The notes under the pieces are model-generated. The model was not told where the DNA came from and ran no database searches. It worked only from the letters and a program-made list of their open reading frames with translations. From Acanthaster planci (Eukaryota; Echinodermata; Asteroidea; Valvatida; Acanthasteridae): DNA of 15,411 nucleotides. Positions 7,587-15,411 of this stretch are shown here, in pieces (the stretch's first letter is position 1; each line of letters starts with the position of its first letter). A program made the translations under genes and the position numbers. The stretch spans positions 2,378,100 through 2,393,510 of the forward strand of contig NW_019091359.1 in NCBI RefSeq assembly GCF_001949145.1, in the 5' to 3' direction.

Positions 7587-10500
7587 CTAGAGATGAAAAA
7601 ATATCACATTTCCATAGACTGTGTTTATCTTTAGGAATCATCATGCTTGGAACGTTTGAAGAATTCACCTGATTAAGTATAAAACTCCGATTTGGAATTC
7701 TTACTTTCGAGAAAATTTCTTCATACCCCTACTATCTTTTTGTCCAAATTCAAATTGTGACGACTGCACTGAATTCCAAAATGTAAATGGGATAACTAAA
7801 AACATTACCTCATATGCATAGACTGTCCCAGTGTTTACGAGTGCAACATACACCATCAGATCATCACAAGGGTTGATAGTAGTATTGCCGACACTCACGT
7901 TGATGTACTTGATTGAAGTGAATGAGAGACCATAACCAAAAGGATAGAGGGGATCGCCAGTGAAATAGCGGTAAGTCCGACCAGTCATGTTATAGTTGGT
8001 TATTGGCGGCACCTGTTGAAGAAAATGCACGTTCTGTCCAGTTAAATAGTCCTAGACTGACTAAAAGCGATCGAGAAACTTGTTTGTGCCCGACCATTTT
8101 TATGGTATCCATTAGTTAGTCGCTTGGTGAATGATTTAAAGTGGATCAAATACGGTAAACACAAAACAGTGATCTTTCATTGCAGAGCACCAGTTATTAA
8201 TAAAGTTCTTCAGGGAGTGAGTCCGTATAAACAGGTTGGGCGTGGATGTCAACGCTGCGTGCAGTCGATGCGAGATAATCTCATCAACAAAATTCATCGA
8301 TGTGGATATGTTCAACAATTGAGCGCAGCATGGCTGTATGTTGAAAATAAGCCATGTCACTGTAACACATACACCCAGGAGCATTAACTATTATACAATA
8401 GTGCGTAAACCTGTGCAACATACGTTGTGCATTGGGTCGAGAAATTTCGCACATTGTGATTGGCCAACGCGTTGCAAACTCTTGGAGGCGCACTATTGTG
8501 AAACGCCAGTATTATGTCCAGGCCAAAACACTGTGAAGGCGTTTGTACGCATTCAGTTGAATATTAGACACGTTTCATAATTATGCATCAGGCTAACTAG
8601 TGCGTGCGCAATCAGCTGGCTATCCTCCAAAATTGGAGCTCTCTGAATGGATAAGGCAGCGCCATATTACTCGGAGTCCGTTGTATAAGTCGGAATCTGC
8701 AGGCCCGTTACCTGATCCATGGAAGCTGGCCACGTGAACGGAAGCTTTCCTGAAGGACCAGCTGCTACGGGAAACTGGCTGTTGGTGAAGAGGTTCTTGA
8801 GAGCCCCACCCGTTGCCTGACCGGGAAAGAAGCATTGCAGGATGGTGTGGACACCAGGGTTACTGTCAGCCCAGCCGATATCCAAGGGACCACCGCTGAA
8901 CAGGAGTAGAACCAATGGCTTCCCCAAGGCTGAAATGAAAAACATTGCTGAGAAACTCACAGGGCAGAATTTGTACACCATGTTACCGTCGACCACAATC
9001 CTTCATGGTAACACAGGTTGGCCTACCATACTTGACAGCCTGCTGGAGGAGCAACAGCTGGTGGCCGGGTAGAGACATGTTTCGTCTGTCTAAGCCCACA
9101 TTCTCAATCTGAGTTCCTTGAAACAAAATGTAATAATTCAAAATATTAAGTCCCGTTTCTTCTTATTTAATATTCGTAAGCACTTCCAAGGCTAAGTTTA
9201 AGAGGCTAGGCGGGACAGAGGAACTATGCAATCCTGAAGTGACCGTGACATGTCTTTCTTTAACGAAAGGCAAATGTGGAAGGGCATGTTTCCTTCATGG
9301 GGAGTATTCAGTATGCTCTTACAGGATCCTGCTTTGAATTGGAGCAATTTGGAGACCCCTTTAGCTTTCCAGTTTTCAGCATTTTATTCCATTAAGCTTG
9401 TAACTATTTACGCTTATAGGGGGCGCCTTGTATCGTCGTATGGTCTAAAATATCTCAGGTATGTTTTTGGAGTAAAAGGATGAAGCGCTGAAGGCTTCAT
9501 AGAGAAATTGTGAAAGCTCAAATTTGTGTGATCTTTAAAACAGTAAACGGTAAACTGTTCTGCATCTTCGTCCTTACCTGTTCCTAGACACACAATCACC
9601 AGATCGGCTCCCGTCACCGCCTCCATGATAGCCGTTTGGTTGTACTGATCGCATACCGGATTGTTACAGCCGGGAGCGAGTCGCCGAACCTTGCCAAGAC
9701 CGCCCAGGCCGCCCCAAGGCGTGCTGATAAATTTGGGGTCGGTCTGTGGGGCGAAACTTCCTAGAATCTCTTGTGGGGAATCGGCAAACGGTCCAACTAT
9801 CTGAGATATGTGCGCGAAATTTTTTAAGAGAGAGAGGGGGGGGGAGACAGCAACCGAAGGATTAACCCGAATTTAGGAATAACCCAACGGGTTATTTGGT
9901 CATGGGGCTATAATTTCTCCTAACGGAATTTATGCAGTCCATTTTGCTTGGGTGTGGGGTGCCGGGTTGTGCAAATGTTTCCTGCATATTACAGATTTGC
10001 TTCTTTCGGGAAGAGAACTCACCAAATCATGTTCTCATGGACGATCATCCAAGAAATGATGATGACCCCAACAGATTCAACCAAATCGTAATTCTTGGAC
10101 ATGAGTTGTGACTTTAAGGGGACCAACGAGGTCCACGTCCCTCTTCTTATTCGTGAGAGAAGTACTTCTTTTAAGTAGGCGGCTTTTTCATATATTCTTT
10201 CCTTCCCAAACCTTGTAGAACAACCTAGGAATTATTCTCATTCTTCACAAGTACCAGAAAGGATGACATAAAACTGAAAAAATTGGTTCTTCATCCGCCT
10301 CTGGATAATCTCAAACAACTTACTGCAATTATTGGAACTCCACCAACAGGTAGCGTGTTGTTCTCATTCTTCAACATAACAAAAGTCTGTAGGGCTCCCT
10401 CTAGAGCGAAATTCTGGTGTTGAAGCGATTCCACGACCTCCGAGGCGTTGAACCGGCCCCAGGGATTCATCGACGGCGGATCGAATTCCCCGAGTCTCAG

Positions 10501-13500
10501 CCTGGTGTAAAATAGCGGCCTGACCAGTTCCCGGAGCTCGTCGACCGTCACTAGTTTCATCTGGACGGCCGCGGTGAGGTTAGTGTAGATGTTGTGGGGC
10601 GTGTCGGACTGTTCCAAGTTGCATCCGGCCTTCACAGCAGCCACCGCCGTCTCCAGCGCCGTCTGGGTGTAGTTGTCCTTCAGGAAGGCATATTCCAGGG
10701 CGCTCTTCTCGCTCACCACGTACCCCTTGAAGCCGAACTCTGTGCGGAGGATGTCCTTGAGGAATCTCTGGTTGAGACAGGCGGGAACGCTGTCAATTCT
10801 GAATGGGAAGAACACGTCACAAGAATATTACCCGCTTTGTGCACGTGTCAATAGTGACTGACCTTTGCCAGTGGTAAAAACAAGACGATAGTGGACAAAT
10901 AGTTCCTGCCTGACATTGTTGGTTTAATACACCCTCTTTGATAACAATCAAGCGATTTGATCAGATATCTGGTGATCTGGGATGCCGGCAAATGAACATT
11001 TCCGGTGGTTTGAATGCCACCATGGTCGGACAGAAGTTACATTGATAACGCGTCGTGTGCCCGGCAGAAGGGCGTGAGCGCTGACGCCCTTCTGCCGGGC
11101 ACCCGACGATTACGCAGGTAATACGCACTTGTTATAGCCGCACATGACGCTGTACGCCCCAGCCTTGATACATTCATGAAAGGCTGGCAGGTATGTCATA
11201 TACAAATCCCGCTCCGTTGCCTATAAAACAAGACGATAGAGATCAGAAGTTAATTAAATGAAAGTGTTTACGGCGTTGTTACTAAGGTAACAGGTTTGAA
11301 ACCAACCACCACATCATTTCGATTCAGATTAGGCCAGAATCCAACAGTGTTTCTGGGAGGCTTTCCTTGAACCCTTCTTCGATTTGTAGATCTGATTTGT
11401 CAAACCTAATAGAGCCTGTGAGTGCGCACGAAATAATTATCTCGTGCGCGCGACATAATATGCAAGAGATGTGTCATGCAATACTTTTTTCGTGCGTGCG
11501 CAAAATACAAACATAATTAAATGTCCGATTAAGGGTTGTAGCCCAGTTTCGTCGACAAATTCGGCCGGGAACTATCTGTGAATTCATTCTTTGGTCAAAT
11601 TAAGCAGTTGCCACGAATTATTTCCACTGGCCATTTTCCAATTTGATTCCTACACTGTGATCATTGATACTTCGAAATTAAAATATTCTTCGCATTGCAA
11701 GATTCTGTTTTAATCTTTCAGAACTAACCCCAGAATTGAAGGTGTATTTTGAGGCAGGGTAGTCTTCTGGCCCGCTGAAGACAGCGAAGTCTTTGCAGCC
11801 TGCACCGGTCCGAAGGTATCGTGCGACGGGTCCATCGAGCCCTTGTAAGCCGTTGACGTAGGAGCTGACCATCTCCCCCGTCATGAACGGGTCCTCACCG
11901 AATGTTTCCTGGTTGGAAAATTTGTACATGGATATGAATGCCACGACTCCATTTGCGAATGTGATCATGGGCGTTGCTACGAGGGCCAAGGAGGCGATTG
12001 CCCCCCCCCACAAAATAAAAAAGGAAAACAGGAGAAGGTGGAGGAATTTTACGGGAGAGGGTGAAAATTACCAGTTTCTGAGAAACAAACTCGAAATTCG
12101 CCTCTTTTGACTGTTAACGTTCGCCAGTCCGTATCCAGTTCGTTAGGGATACGCAGATGCACACTAATTGCAGGCTCCCATTGGACGAACATTATAAAGT
12201 TGCGCGCTAACTTCCTGTTCCACGGTTCCATTGTTCCAAGTAACTCTATGTGCAGTGGGCGTGGTTTAAACTGAAGTGACGTGATAGTGGATGCTTTATC
12301 GCCGCCTCCGGGAATCACCCCCCCCGGAAAAAGTGCCCCCTCCCCGACGTCTATGAATATCATTCTTACGTTAGGTCACGAATCAAACAAAAGTCTACTG
12401 GAATGTACCAGCGGAGGTATTTGCTACAATTTGTTACCGGAACATGAAAGCGCTAGGCCTTGTAAAGTCTATGGTCATATAGTGAATCGGGTGAATTGGC
12501 ACGAATCAGGACTGTGAAAACAAATTCATGTAAAGGTCTGCTAGAATAATGGAAAACATTGTTCGTGTTGATATGTGACTGTATGCAACGTTTAATGAGA
12601 ATATGTGACAACAATCCTAGATGGGGTGATTCTTGTCCAATTTCAATCAATCAACAAGAGTAATATTCGTACACAAAGTCTGTGAGAAGGAAAACAGTCA
12701 TAATGGGTTTGACGATAGTCAAATAGTCGCTGTACAAGCGTACATGTTAAAAGATTCACCTGTGGTATATCAAGCGTCTTGGATAGGGCATCGTTTTTGT
12801 TAACCATTTTAAAGCTTTAAACGAAACACATGTTCGTGCGGGCCTTTACCCATCTCCTGGAAAAAGGAAGAAAAAATCGACTGAGTCTTTGGCTATGAAG
12901 TGACTGTCAAGCCGTGTATAGAGGGAGAAGCGCTAGCTTCAGATTTTTTTTTGGAGGGGGGGTGGCTGTTTATGGTGTGTACTGTGGGGCGTGCAGCTAT
13001 CGCATACCAGCTATCCCTGAGCACTGGCACATACATGTACACCAGCCAGTTTGTTTCCTTCAAAACCGACGCTGAAGTCGAAAGTTCGCATACACAGATA
13101 TGATACACGGCCGTGGTGAACCGCCGCGAACCCAAACGTGAGCCCACCTGATTTCTTCCCCACAGCGGATGCCTCATGATGTTTGCCACGGGGCTGAAGC
13201 ATGTCAGCCCACAGTGATCCCGACGAATGCCGTGCCGGGTGAAGTTGTTGTACTTTGCTCGAACTTCCTCACTTGTGGCACTAGCTACACTCTTTGCCAA
13301 ATCAGCACTGAAAAGGAAATGTAACTATTACACATGCATTTTTGAGACTGTTTAGACCTCTTGTGATAAAAGGATCGGCGAATTAAAAAAAAAAGGTATG
13401 CCAACAAGAGCAGCGAACTGTATTATTAATAGAAAAGTAACAATAAATAATTTATTCATTTTAAAAACATACTAATGTATTTATAAAGCGCAAAACATTC

Positions 13501-14504
13501 AGTAATATTGCTTGTAAAGACGATACATCATCATCCTGCCAAATATCCCAGCACCCTATAGATGTAGGATGTATCAACTGCTCGAATGCAGCCCTTTCAG
13601 GGAATTAATCAATAACCATCTCTGATATTGCAGGAATCCGTTTTACTCAAAGATGAAGCAATTATAGTGATACAGTGTCCTGCCTAAGGACACACATTGT
13701 AACATATCAGGCTGGTTTCAAACCCACAATCAGTAGAATATACGCAGAAATTTCTAGATCGATGCTCCACAACAAGAGGCCTCGGTATGTTGAAGTGAAT
13801 AACTGAAGGCTATTGACACAAAATGTCATCGACGTTGTGCAATGCTATAAGGGACGTAGAGAAATAAATGAAAAAGAAAAAGCAGAGGGTAAGGTTGACA
13901 GACTACAATTTGTTAACCACAGGTCAAGTTTGTCTTGCAACTTAAGTGGTATTTTGTGTCAATCGCCTTCACTAGTACATTTCAACATTGGAGTATACGG
14001 AGGCATCGTGGTGTAGGATATCGATCTCGAAATTTGTGGGTAATTCTAGTCTTACATATGGTACAGGGTGTGTTCTTAGGCATGATACGTTATCGTCTAT
14101 TATTGTTTCAACTCGTCGAAACAACAGAACATTTAAAATGGCGATATGTGATCGAAATGACCAAAACTGCCATACGCGAAGGATGCGGCCACTCCTATAA
14201 CCTGGGGCCACGTGGAAGCATTCCCGGCCTCAGCATCTCCGTGCAGGCACTCCGTGTTCCAGTTGTACGGGCCGATGCCCAGGCGGGGAATCGGGGGCGC
14301 TGGGCCGTTGGGGCCGGCTCCACCGCGGGCCAGTTGAAGGATGATGTCTTCGAGTTCCAGCCGAGAGACTAGATCATTCAGTCGTTCTTCCCAAGGCAGG
14401 GTAGCATTCTGGAAGGGAAACTCCGTCAGCCATACTAACTGAGGGCATGCTAGCGACAGCAGAATCAAGACCACGGGCGATAAAAAGCACGTTTTGTCTA
14501 CCAT
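7296..14504 (-). CDS. Secreted glycoside hydrolase family 3, beta-xylosidase type (ten exons, complete), with altered active-site residues
   Basis: Exons on the minus strand: 14504-14176, 13307-13148, 11908-11729, 11220-11129, 10798-10324, 9800-9578, 9116-9027, 8929-8712, 8012-7809, 7586-7296. They sum to 2262 nt, 753 residues plus stop, with all phases agreeing and GT-AG at each intron. Residues 1-26 look like a signal peptide. The GH3 N-terminal domain covers about 70-345 (LGIGPYNWNTECLHG, RHPLWGRNQETFGEDP, AYSVMCGYN, GFKGYVVSE). The C-terminal domain covers about 395-630 (LKNENNTLP, IVGPFAD, GKPLVLLLFSGGPLDI, GRTYRYFTG, LYPFGYGLSFT). A fibronectin-III-like domain lies at about 658-735. The domain order and length are those of animal and plant beta-xylosidases. 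Many N-x-S/T sequons fit a secreted glycoprotein. Three usually fixed positions differ: nucleophile Asp is Glu284, Lys-His is Lys202-Asp203, and the ExE loop is E491-N-V493. Activity is therefore doubtful although the gene is intact. Confidence -1.
7809..8012 (-). CDS. GH3 gene exon 9
   Basis: Acceptor cattttcttcaacag, donor GAG|GTAATG; exactly 68 codons. VPPITNYNMTGRTYRYFTGD and PLYPFGYGLSFT are the highly conserved end of the GH3 C-terminal domain in beta-xylosidases. The rest (INVSVGNTTINPCDD, VYVALVNTGTVYAYE) begins the fibronectin-III-like domain. Confidence -1.
8013..8711 (-). other. Intron 8 of the GH3 gene
   Basis: Holds one copy of the ~80-bp dispersed repeat (8434-8513). Open frames on both strands at 8124-8580 overlap that repeat and have no recognised protein. 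Confidence -1.
8434..8513 (+). repeat. Dispersed ~80-bp repeat, copy in GH3 intron 8
   Basis: Second copy of the repeat at 14768-14847 (eight mismatches, no indels). It sits in intron 8, so one gene carries a copy upstream and another inside. The inverted repeat that the other copy has is degraded here: the right arm has two changes and the left arm is only faintly recognisable near 8402-8417. Confidence -1.
8712..8929 (-). CDS. GH3 gene exon 8
   Basis: Acceptor ttttcatttcag, donor CAG|GTAACG. It encodes LGKPLVLLLFSGGPLDIGWA, FFPGQATGGALKNL and PSGKLPFTWPASMDQ. P-x-V-L-L-x-x-x-G-G-P-L-D-I, the P-G-Q-x-G-G turn and G-(K/R)-L-P-x-T-W are standard GH3 C-terminal domain motifs. The intron before it is only 97 nt, the shortest in the gene. 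Confidence -1.
9027..9116 (-). CDS. GH3 gene exon 7 (E-x-x-G-L-D-R loop)
   Basis: Acceptor ttttgtttcaag, donor TATG|GTAGGC. It encodes TQIENVGLDRRNMSLPGHQ then LLLLQQAVKY. Plant enzymes read I-E-A-E-G-L-D-R-x-x-L-x-L-P-G-x-Q at this site; here the second Glu is Val493 (GTG, 9099-9097). The donor was chosen because its phase (1) is the only one that joins exon 8 correctly, giving KYALGKPLV. Confidence -1.
9578..9800 (-). CDS. GH3 gene exon 6
   Basis: Acceptor cgcacatatctcag, donor ACAG|GTAAGG. It encodes IVGPFADSPQEILGSF, LGKVRRLAPGCNNPVCDQYN and ADLVIVCLGTG. The I-x-G-P-x-A-D strand and the A-D-x-V-I-V-x-x-G-x-G strand are hallmarks of the GH3 C-terminal alpha/beta sandwich. Ends in phase 1. 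Confidence -1.
9826..9848. repeat. GA/G simple repeat in GH3 intron 5
   Basis: A purine-only stretch (aagagagagaggggggggg type) lies 26-48 bases upstream of the exon 6 acceptor on the + strand numbering, so on the gene strand it is a C/CT tract. It may add pyrimidine content near the branch region, but is mainly a simple repeat. Confidence -1.
10324..10798 (-). CDS. GH3 gene exon 5 (nucleophile region)
   Basis: Acceptor ttcttcccattcag, donor GCA|GTAAGT. This longest exon (158 codons) starts IDSVPACLNQRFLKDILR, then FGFKGYVVSEKSALEYAF. The expected G-Y-V-V-S-D with nucleophile Asp has Glu284 instead (GAG, 10710-10708). It ends the catalytic barrel (RPLFYTRLRLGEFDP) and begins the C-terminal domain with FVMLKNENNTLPV. 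Codons are GC-rich compared with the flanking introns, as expected for conserved coding sequence. Confidence -1.
11051..11108. repeat. 58-bp near-perfect palindrome in GH3 intron 4
   Basis: The arms 11051-11075 and 11084-11108 are inverted copies with one mismatch (11056/11103). The 8-base centre gagcgctg is itself palindromic apart from its outer pair. In all 27 of 29 pairs match. It is GC-rich in an otherwise AT-richer intron and begins 19 bases downstream of the exon 4 donor (minus strand). No protein or RNA family was recognised; it could be a foldback element or an RNA hairpin. Confidence -1.
11129..11220 (-). CDS. GH3 gene exon 4
   Basis: Acceptor tgttttatag, donor AACAA|GTGCGT. It encodes ATERDLYMTYLPAFHECIKA and GAYSVMCGYN plus two bases. 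D-L-x-x-T-Y-L-P-A-F and A-x-S-V-M-C-x-Y-N are standard for beta-xylosidases. Its 5' splice site lies 19 bases from a long palindrome in the following intron. Confidence -1.
11424..11449. repeat. Short inverted repeat gcgcacga ... tcgtgcgc
   Basis: Eight-base perfect arms (11424-11431, 11442-11449) flank an AT-rich spacer, and a related cgtgcgtgcgc follows near 11491. In GH3 intron 3. Small enough to be chance, but the CpG-rich words stand out in AT-rich sequence. Confidence -1.
11729..11908 (-). CDS. GH3 gene exon 3 (carries the KH-to-KD change)
   Basis: Acceptor ttttccaaccag, donor GGG|GTTAGT; exactly 60 codons. ETFGEDPFMTGEMVSSYVNG continues the W-G-R-x-Q-E-T-x-G-E-D-P block of exon 2. Next comes GAGCKDFAVFSGPEDYP, where GH3 proteins almost always have C-K-H-F; here the codon is GAC (11791-11789), giving Asp203. 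Confidence -1.
11909..13147 (-). other. Intron 2 of the GH3 gene
   Basis: Longest GH3 intron (1239 nt). It contains C-runs at 12001-12009 and 12319-12326. A minus-strand open frame at 12049-12363 is of unknown origin and probably chance or repeat-derived. No internal gene is supported. Confidence -1.
13148..13307 (-). CDS. GH3 gene exon 2
   Basis: Acceptor ccttttcag, donor CAG|GTGGGC. It encodes ADLAKSVASATSEEVRAKYN and CGLTCFSPVANIMRHPLWG, then RNQ. L-T-x-(F/W)-S-P-x-x-N-I-x-R-x-P-x-W-G-R is the conserved GH3 xylosidase block; Arg161 of W-G-R, a substrate-binding residue in the family, is kept. Other members usually have D-P-R-W-G-R where this has H-P-L-W-G-R. Confidence -1.
13308..14175 (-). 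other. Intron 1 of the GH3 gene
   Basis: 868 nt, AT-rich in its 3' half (13380-13500). I see no coding, RNA or repeat feature in it. Confidence -1.
14176..14504 (-). CDS. GH3 gene exon 1: start, signal peptide, N-terminal segment
   Basis: The ATG at 14504-14502 has a good start context (G at -3, G at +4) and opens MVDKTCFLSPVVLILLSLAC, a typical signal peptide. The mature part has FPFQNATLPWEERLNDLVSR, matching the 'P-F-x-N-x-x-L-P-x-x-x-R-x-x-D-L-(I/V)-S-R' start of beta-xylosidases, then RLGIGPYNWNTECLHG and WPQVIGVAASF. The frame is open further upstream, with another ATG at 14702, but that start would bury the signal peptide. The exon ends TTCGC|GTATGG in phase 2. Confidence -1.
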
Positions 14505-14734
14505 TTCGTCGAGAAAAATAGAACAGGAAGGATCCAATTCCCGTGTACGTAATAATTCGGGAAGTTGACCTTCGCGGTGTTCGGAGTTTGGTTTGTTATC
14601 GTCTAAAACAAACTTTGAGTCACGTGCCTGTAGGTACTCCACGCTATGGACTTTGAGGCCCCAACACTGTACCGCAGTTAATCTTATAGAGAGGCCCCTC
14701 ATCTGCTCGTTTTTCTTCTCTATTTCCACAGTGT

Positions 14735-14784
14735 GCGAAATCTGTCGACCCAGTGGGCGTTTGGAAAGGGTCGACAGATTTCGC
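14735..14784. repeat. Perfect 17-bp inverted repeat upstream of the GH3 start
   Basis: The arm gcgaaatctgtcgaccc (14735-14751) is exactly complementary to 14768-14784, with a 16-base spacer. The right arm is also the start of the dispersed repeat copy at 14768-14847. It lies about 230-280 bases upstream of the GH3 ATG, in the presumed promoter or 5' leader. Confidence -1.
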
Positions 14785-14847
14785 GGGTTGTGATTGGCCA
14801 ACGTGTTGCAAACTCTTGGAGGCGCACTATTGTGAATCGCCCGTATT
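14768..14847 (+). repeat. Dispersed ~80-bp repeat, upstream copy
   Basis: This segment matches 8434-8513 at 72 of 80 positions, same orientation, no gaps. The core tgattggccaacgtgttgca contains an inverted CCAAT box (ATTGG). Similarity may extend left to about 14733, although gaps are then needed. It is probably a fragment of an interspersed element of unknown class. Confidence -1.
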
Positions 14848-15069
14848 GGTCGAGTTCGGGCGGCCTGTTGTTGACACGGATTTCGTGTTCTCGCGCTCAA
14901 ACGGCGGGAACGCGACCCAAGACACTGTTCTCAGAACAGGATCACACACCACCTCCTCGTCAGGGTTTTACACGACCAAGCGGGAAAACCGTGAGATTTG
15001 ATTTTTAATTAAACAGCCGCAAAAAGTATCGATATGGCTTACAAAGCCGGAGACAATGGAAAGTTTTGC

Positions 15070-15110
15070 AAAATTAATGTTAATAATTTTCCATGACAGA
15101 CATTAATTTT
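15070..15110. repeat. 11-bp perfect inverted repeat in AT-rich sequence
   Basis: aaaattaatgt (15070-15080) and acattaatttt (15100-15110) are complementary with a 19-base spacer, about 570-600 bases upstream of the GH3 ATG. AT-rich context makes chance formation plausible. Confidence -1.
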
Positions 15111-15411
15111 TAAAATGGAAATTAAAGAAGTTAGCCCAGTTATTTGACATTAACTCTCAAAAAATGCACAAGGACGCTGCCATGTTGCATGTTGCTTTCC
15201 ACAAATAACCACCAGTTGTAATAACCGGTTGTACGTTCCCGGCGTTCGAGAGGCCGATCCACGAACACAAATCCAGCTGTTCGTGAACAAACAAGAACAA
15301 GCCACCCGAACTCAGCCATTTCTAAACGTTGTTTTGGAGTATGTAATTATTTGTACGATTGGTAGGAGCATCAACTTAGAAAAAAAATTGGGGGCATGAT
15401 TTTCAAATTCC

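Larger units (their letters stand above)
14505..15411 (-). other. Upstream region of the GH3 gene
   Basis: Includes the repeat copy with its 17-bp inverted repeat and an inverted CCAAT box (minus-strand TGGCCAATCA ending at 14791), about 290 bases before the ATG. No clear TATA box was seen. A 59-codon minus-strand frame starting at 15319 has a hydrophobic start but no recognised domain. Confidence -1.

Noticed and set aside
10594-10861. Plus-strand frames opposite GH3 exon 5
   Set aside because: Antisense shadows of the GC-rich coding exon.
11051-11108. Mirtron or canonical microRNA precursor
   Set aside because: The hairpin is not bounded by both splice sites, and the stem is nearly perfect and very GC-rich, unlike usual precursors; small-RNA data would be needed to reopen this.
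12049-12363. 104-codon minus-strand frame in GH3 intron 2
   Set aside because: No recognised protein; exons 2 and 3 join perfectly across it (W-G-R-N-Q / E-T-F-G-E-D-P).
14505-14702. ATG at 14702 as the GH3 start
   Set aside because: In frame, but it adds 66 residues without motifs ahead of a clear signal peptide that has its own well-placed ATG at 14504.
14733-15008. Plus-strand frames over the GH3 upstream region
   Set aside because: They cover the dispersed repeat and its inverted repeat; shared residues with the 8338-8580 frame come from the repeat itself.
15140-15319. 59-codon minus-strand frame starting M-A-E-F-G-W-L-V-L-V
   Set aside because: Hydrophobic start hints at a signal peptide, but there is no domain, no clear donor and no downstream exon before the GH3 gene.
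1-15411. CRISPR arrays, operons, rRNA or tRNA genes
   Set aside because: No regular direct repeats with spacers, no clustered intronless genes, and no sequence with a convincing tRNA A/B box pair or rRNA core.

Overview
This is nuclear DNA from an intron-rich eukaryote, almost certainly a marine invertebrate animal. Both genes are split by GT-AG introns, both encode secreted, cysteine- or sequon-rich proteins, and there is no bacterial gene spacing. The protein types, and frequent acatgtac-like words, fit a lancelet, mollusc or similar animal, but the sequence alone does not settle the phylum.

Layout. Positions 1-1031 show no gene I can support; the missing 5' end of the first gene may lie here or left of the window. 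Positions 1032-6033 (+) hold seven exons of a secreted bacterial-type extracellular solute-binding protein (SBP_bac_3 / periplasmic-binding-protein type II fold). All exons join in frame to a short last exon ending in TGA, followed by an AATAAA at 6205. Positions 6034-7295 are the gap between two convergent genes. Positions 7296-14504 (-) hold a complete ten-exon gene for a 753-residue secreted glycoside hydrolase family 3 (GH3) protein of the beta-xylosidase type. Positions 14505-15411 are its upstream region. The two genes face each other tail to tail.

The most interesting point is inside the GH3 gene. The frame is intact across all ten exons, and the fold-defining motifs are present. However, the family's catalytic nucleophile Asp (VSD motif) is Glu284 (VSEKSA), the substrate-binding Lys-His pair is Lys202-Asp203, and the ExE-G-x-D-R loop reads E-N-V-G-L-D-R. 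This looks like a catalytically altered or dead GH3 protein kept as an intact gene: a candidate pseudo-glycosidase.

Non-coding structure includes: a 58-bp near-perfect palindrome in GH3 intron 4, just downstream of the 5' splice site; an ~80-bp repeat found in GH3 intron 8 and again upstream of the GH3 start (72 of 80 bases identical), the upstream copy having a perfect 17-bp inverted repeat; a degenerate TTTCRCC/GGYGAAA repeat tract with inverted partners in the last intron of the binding-protein gene; and a gtttaaacg/gtggtgtttat-rich block in its fifth intron.

Both genes encode extracellular proteins of families more familiar from bacteria, plants and fungi, one binding small solutes and one related to sugar-polymer hydrolases. 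They do not share a promoter, so a joint function is only a guess.
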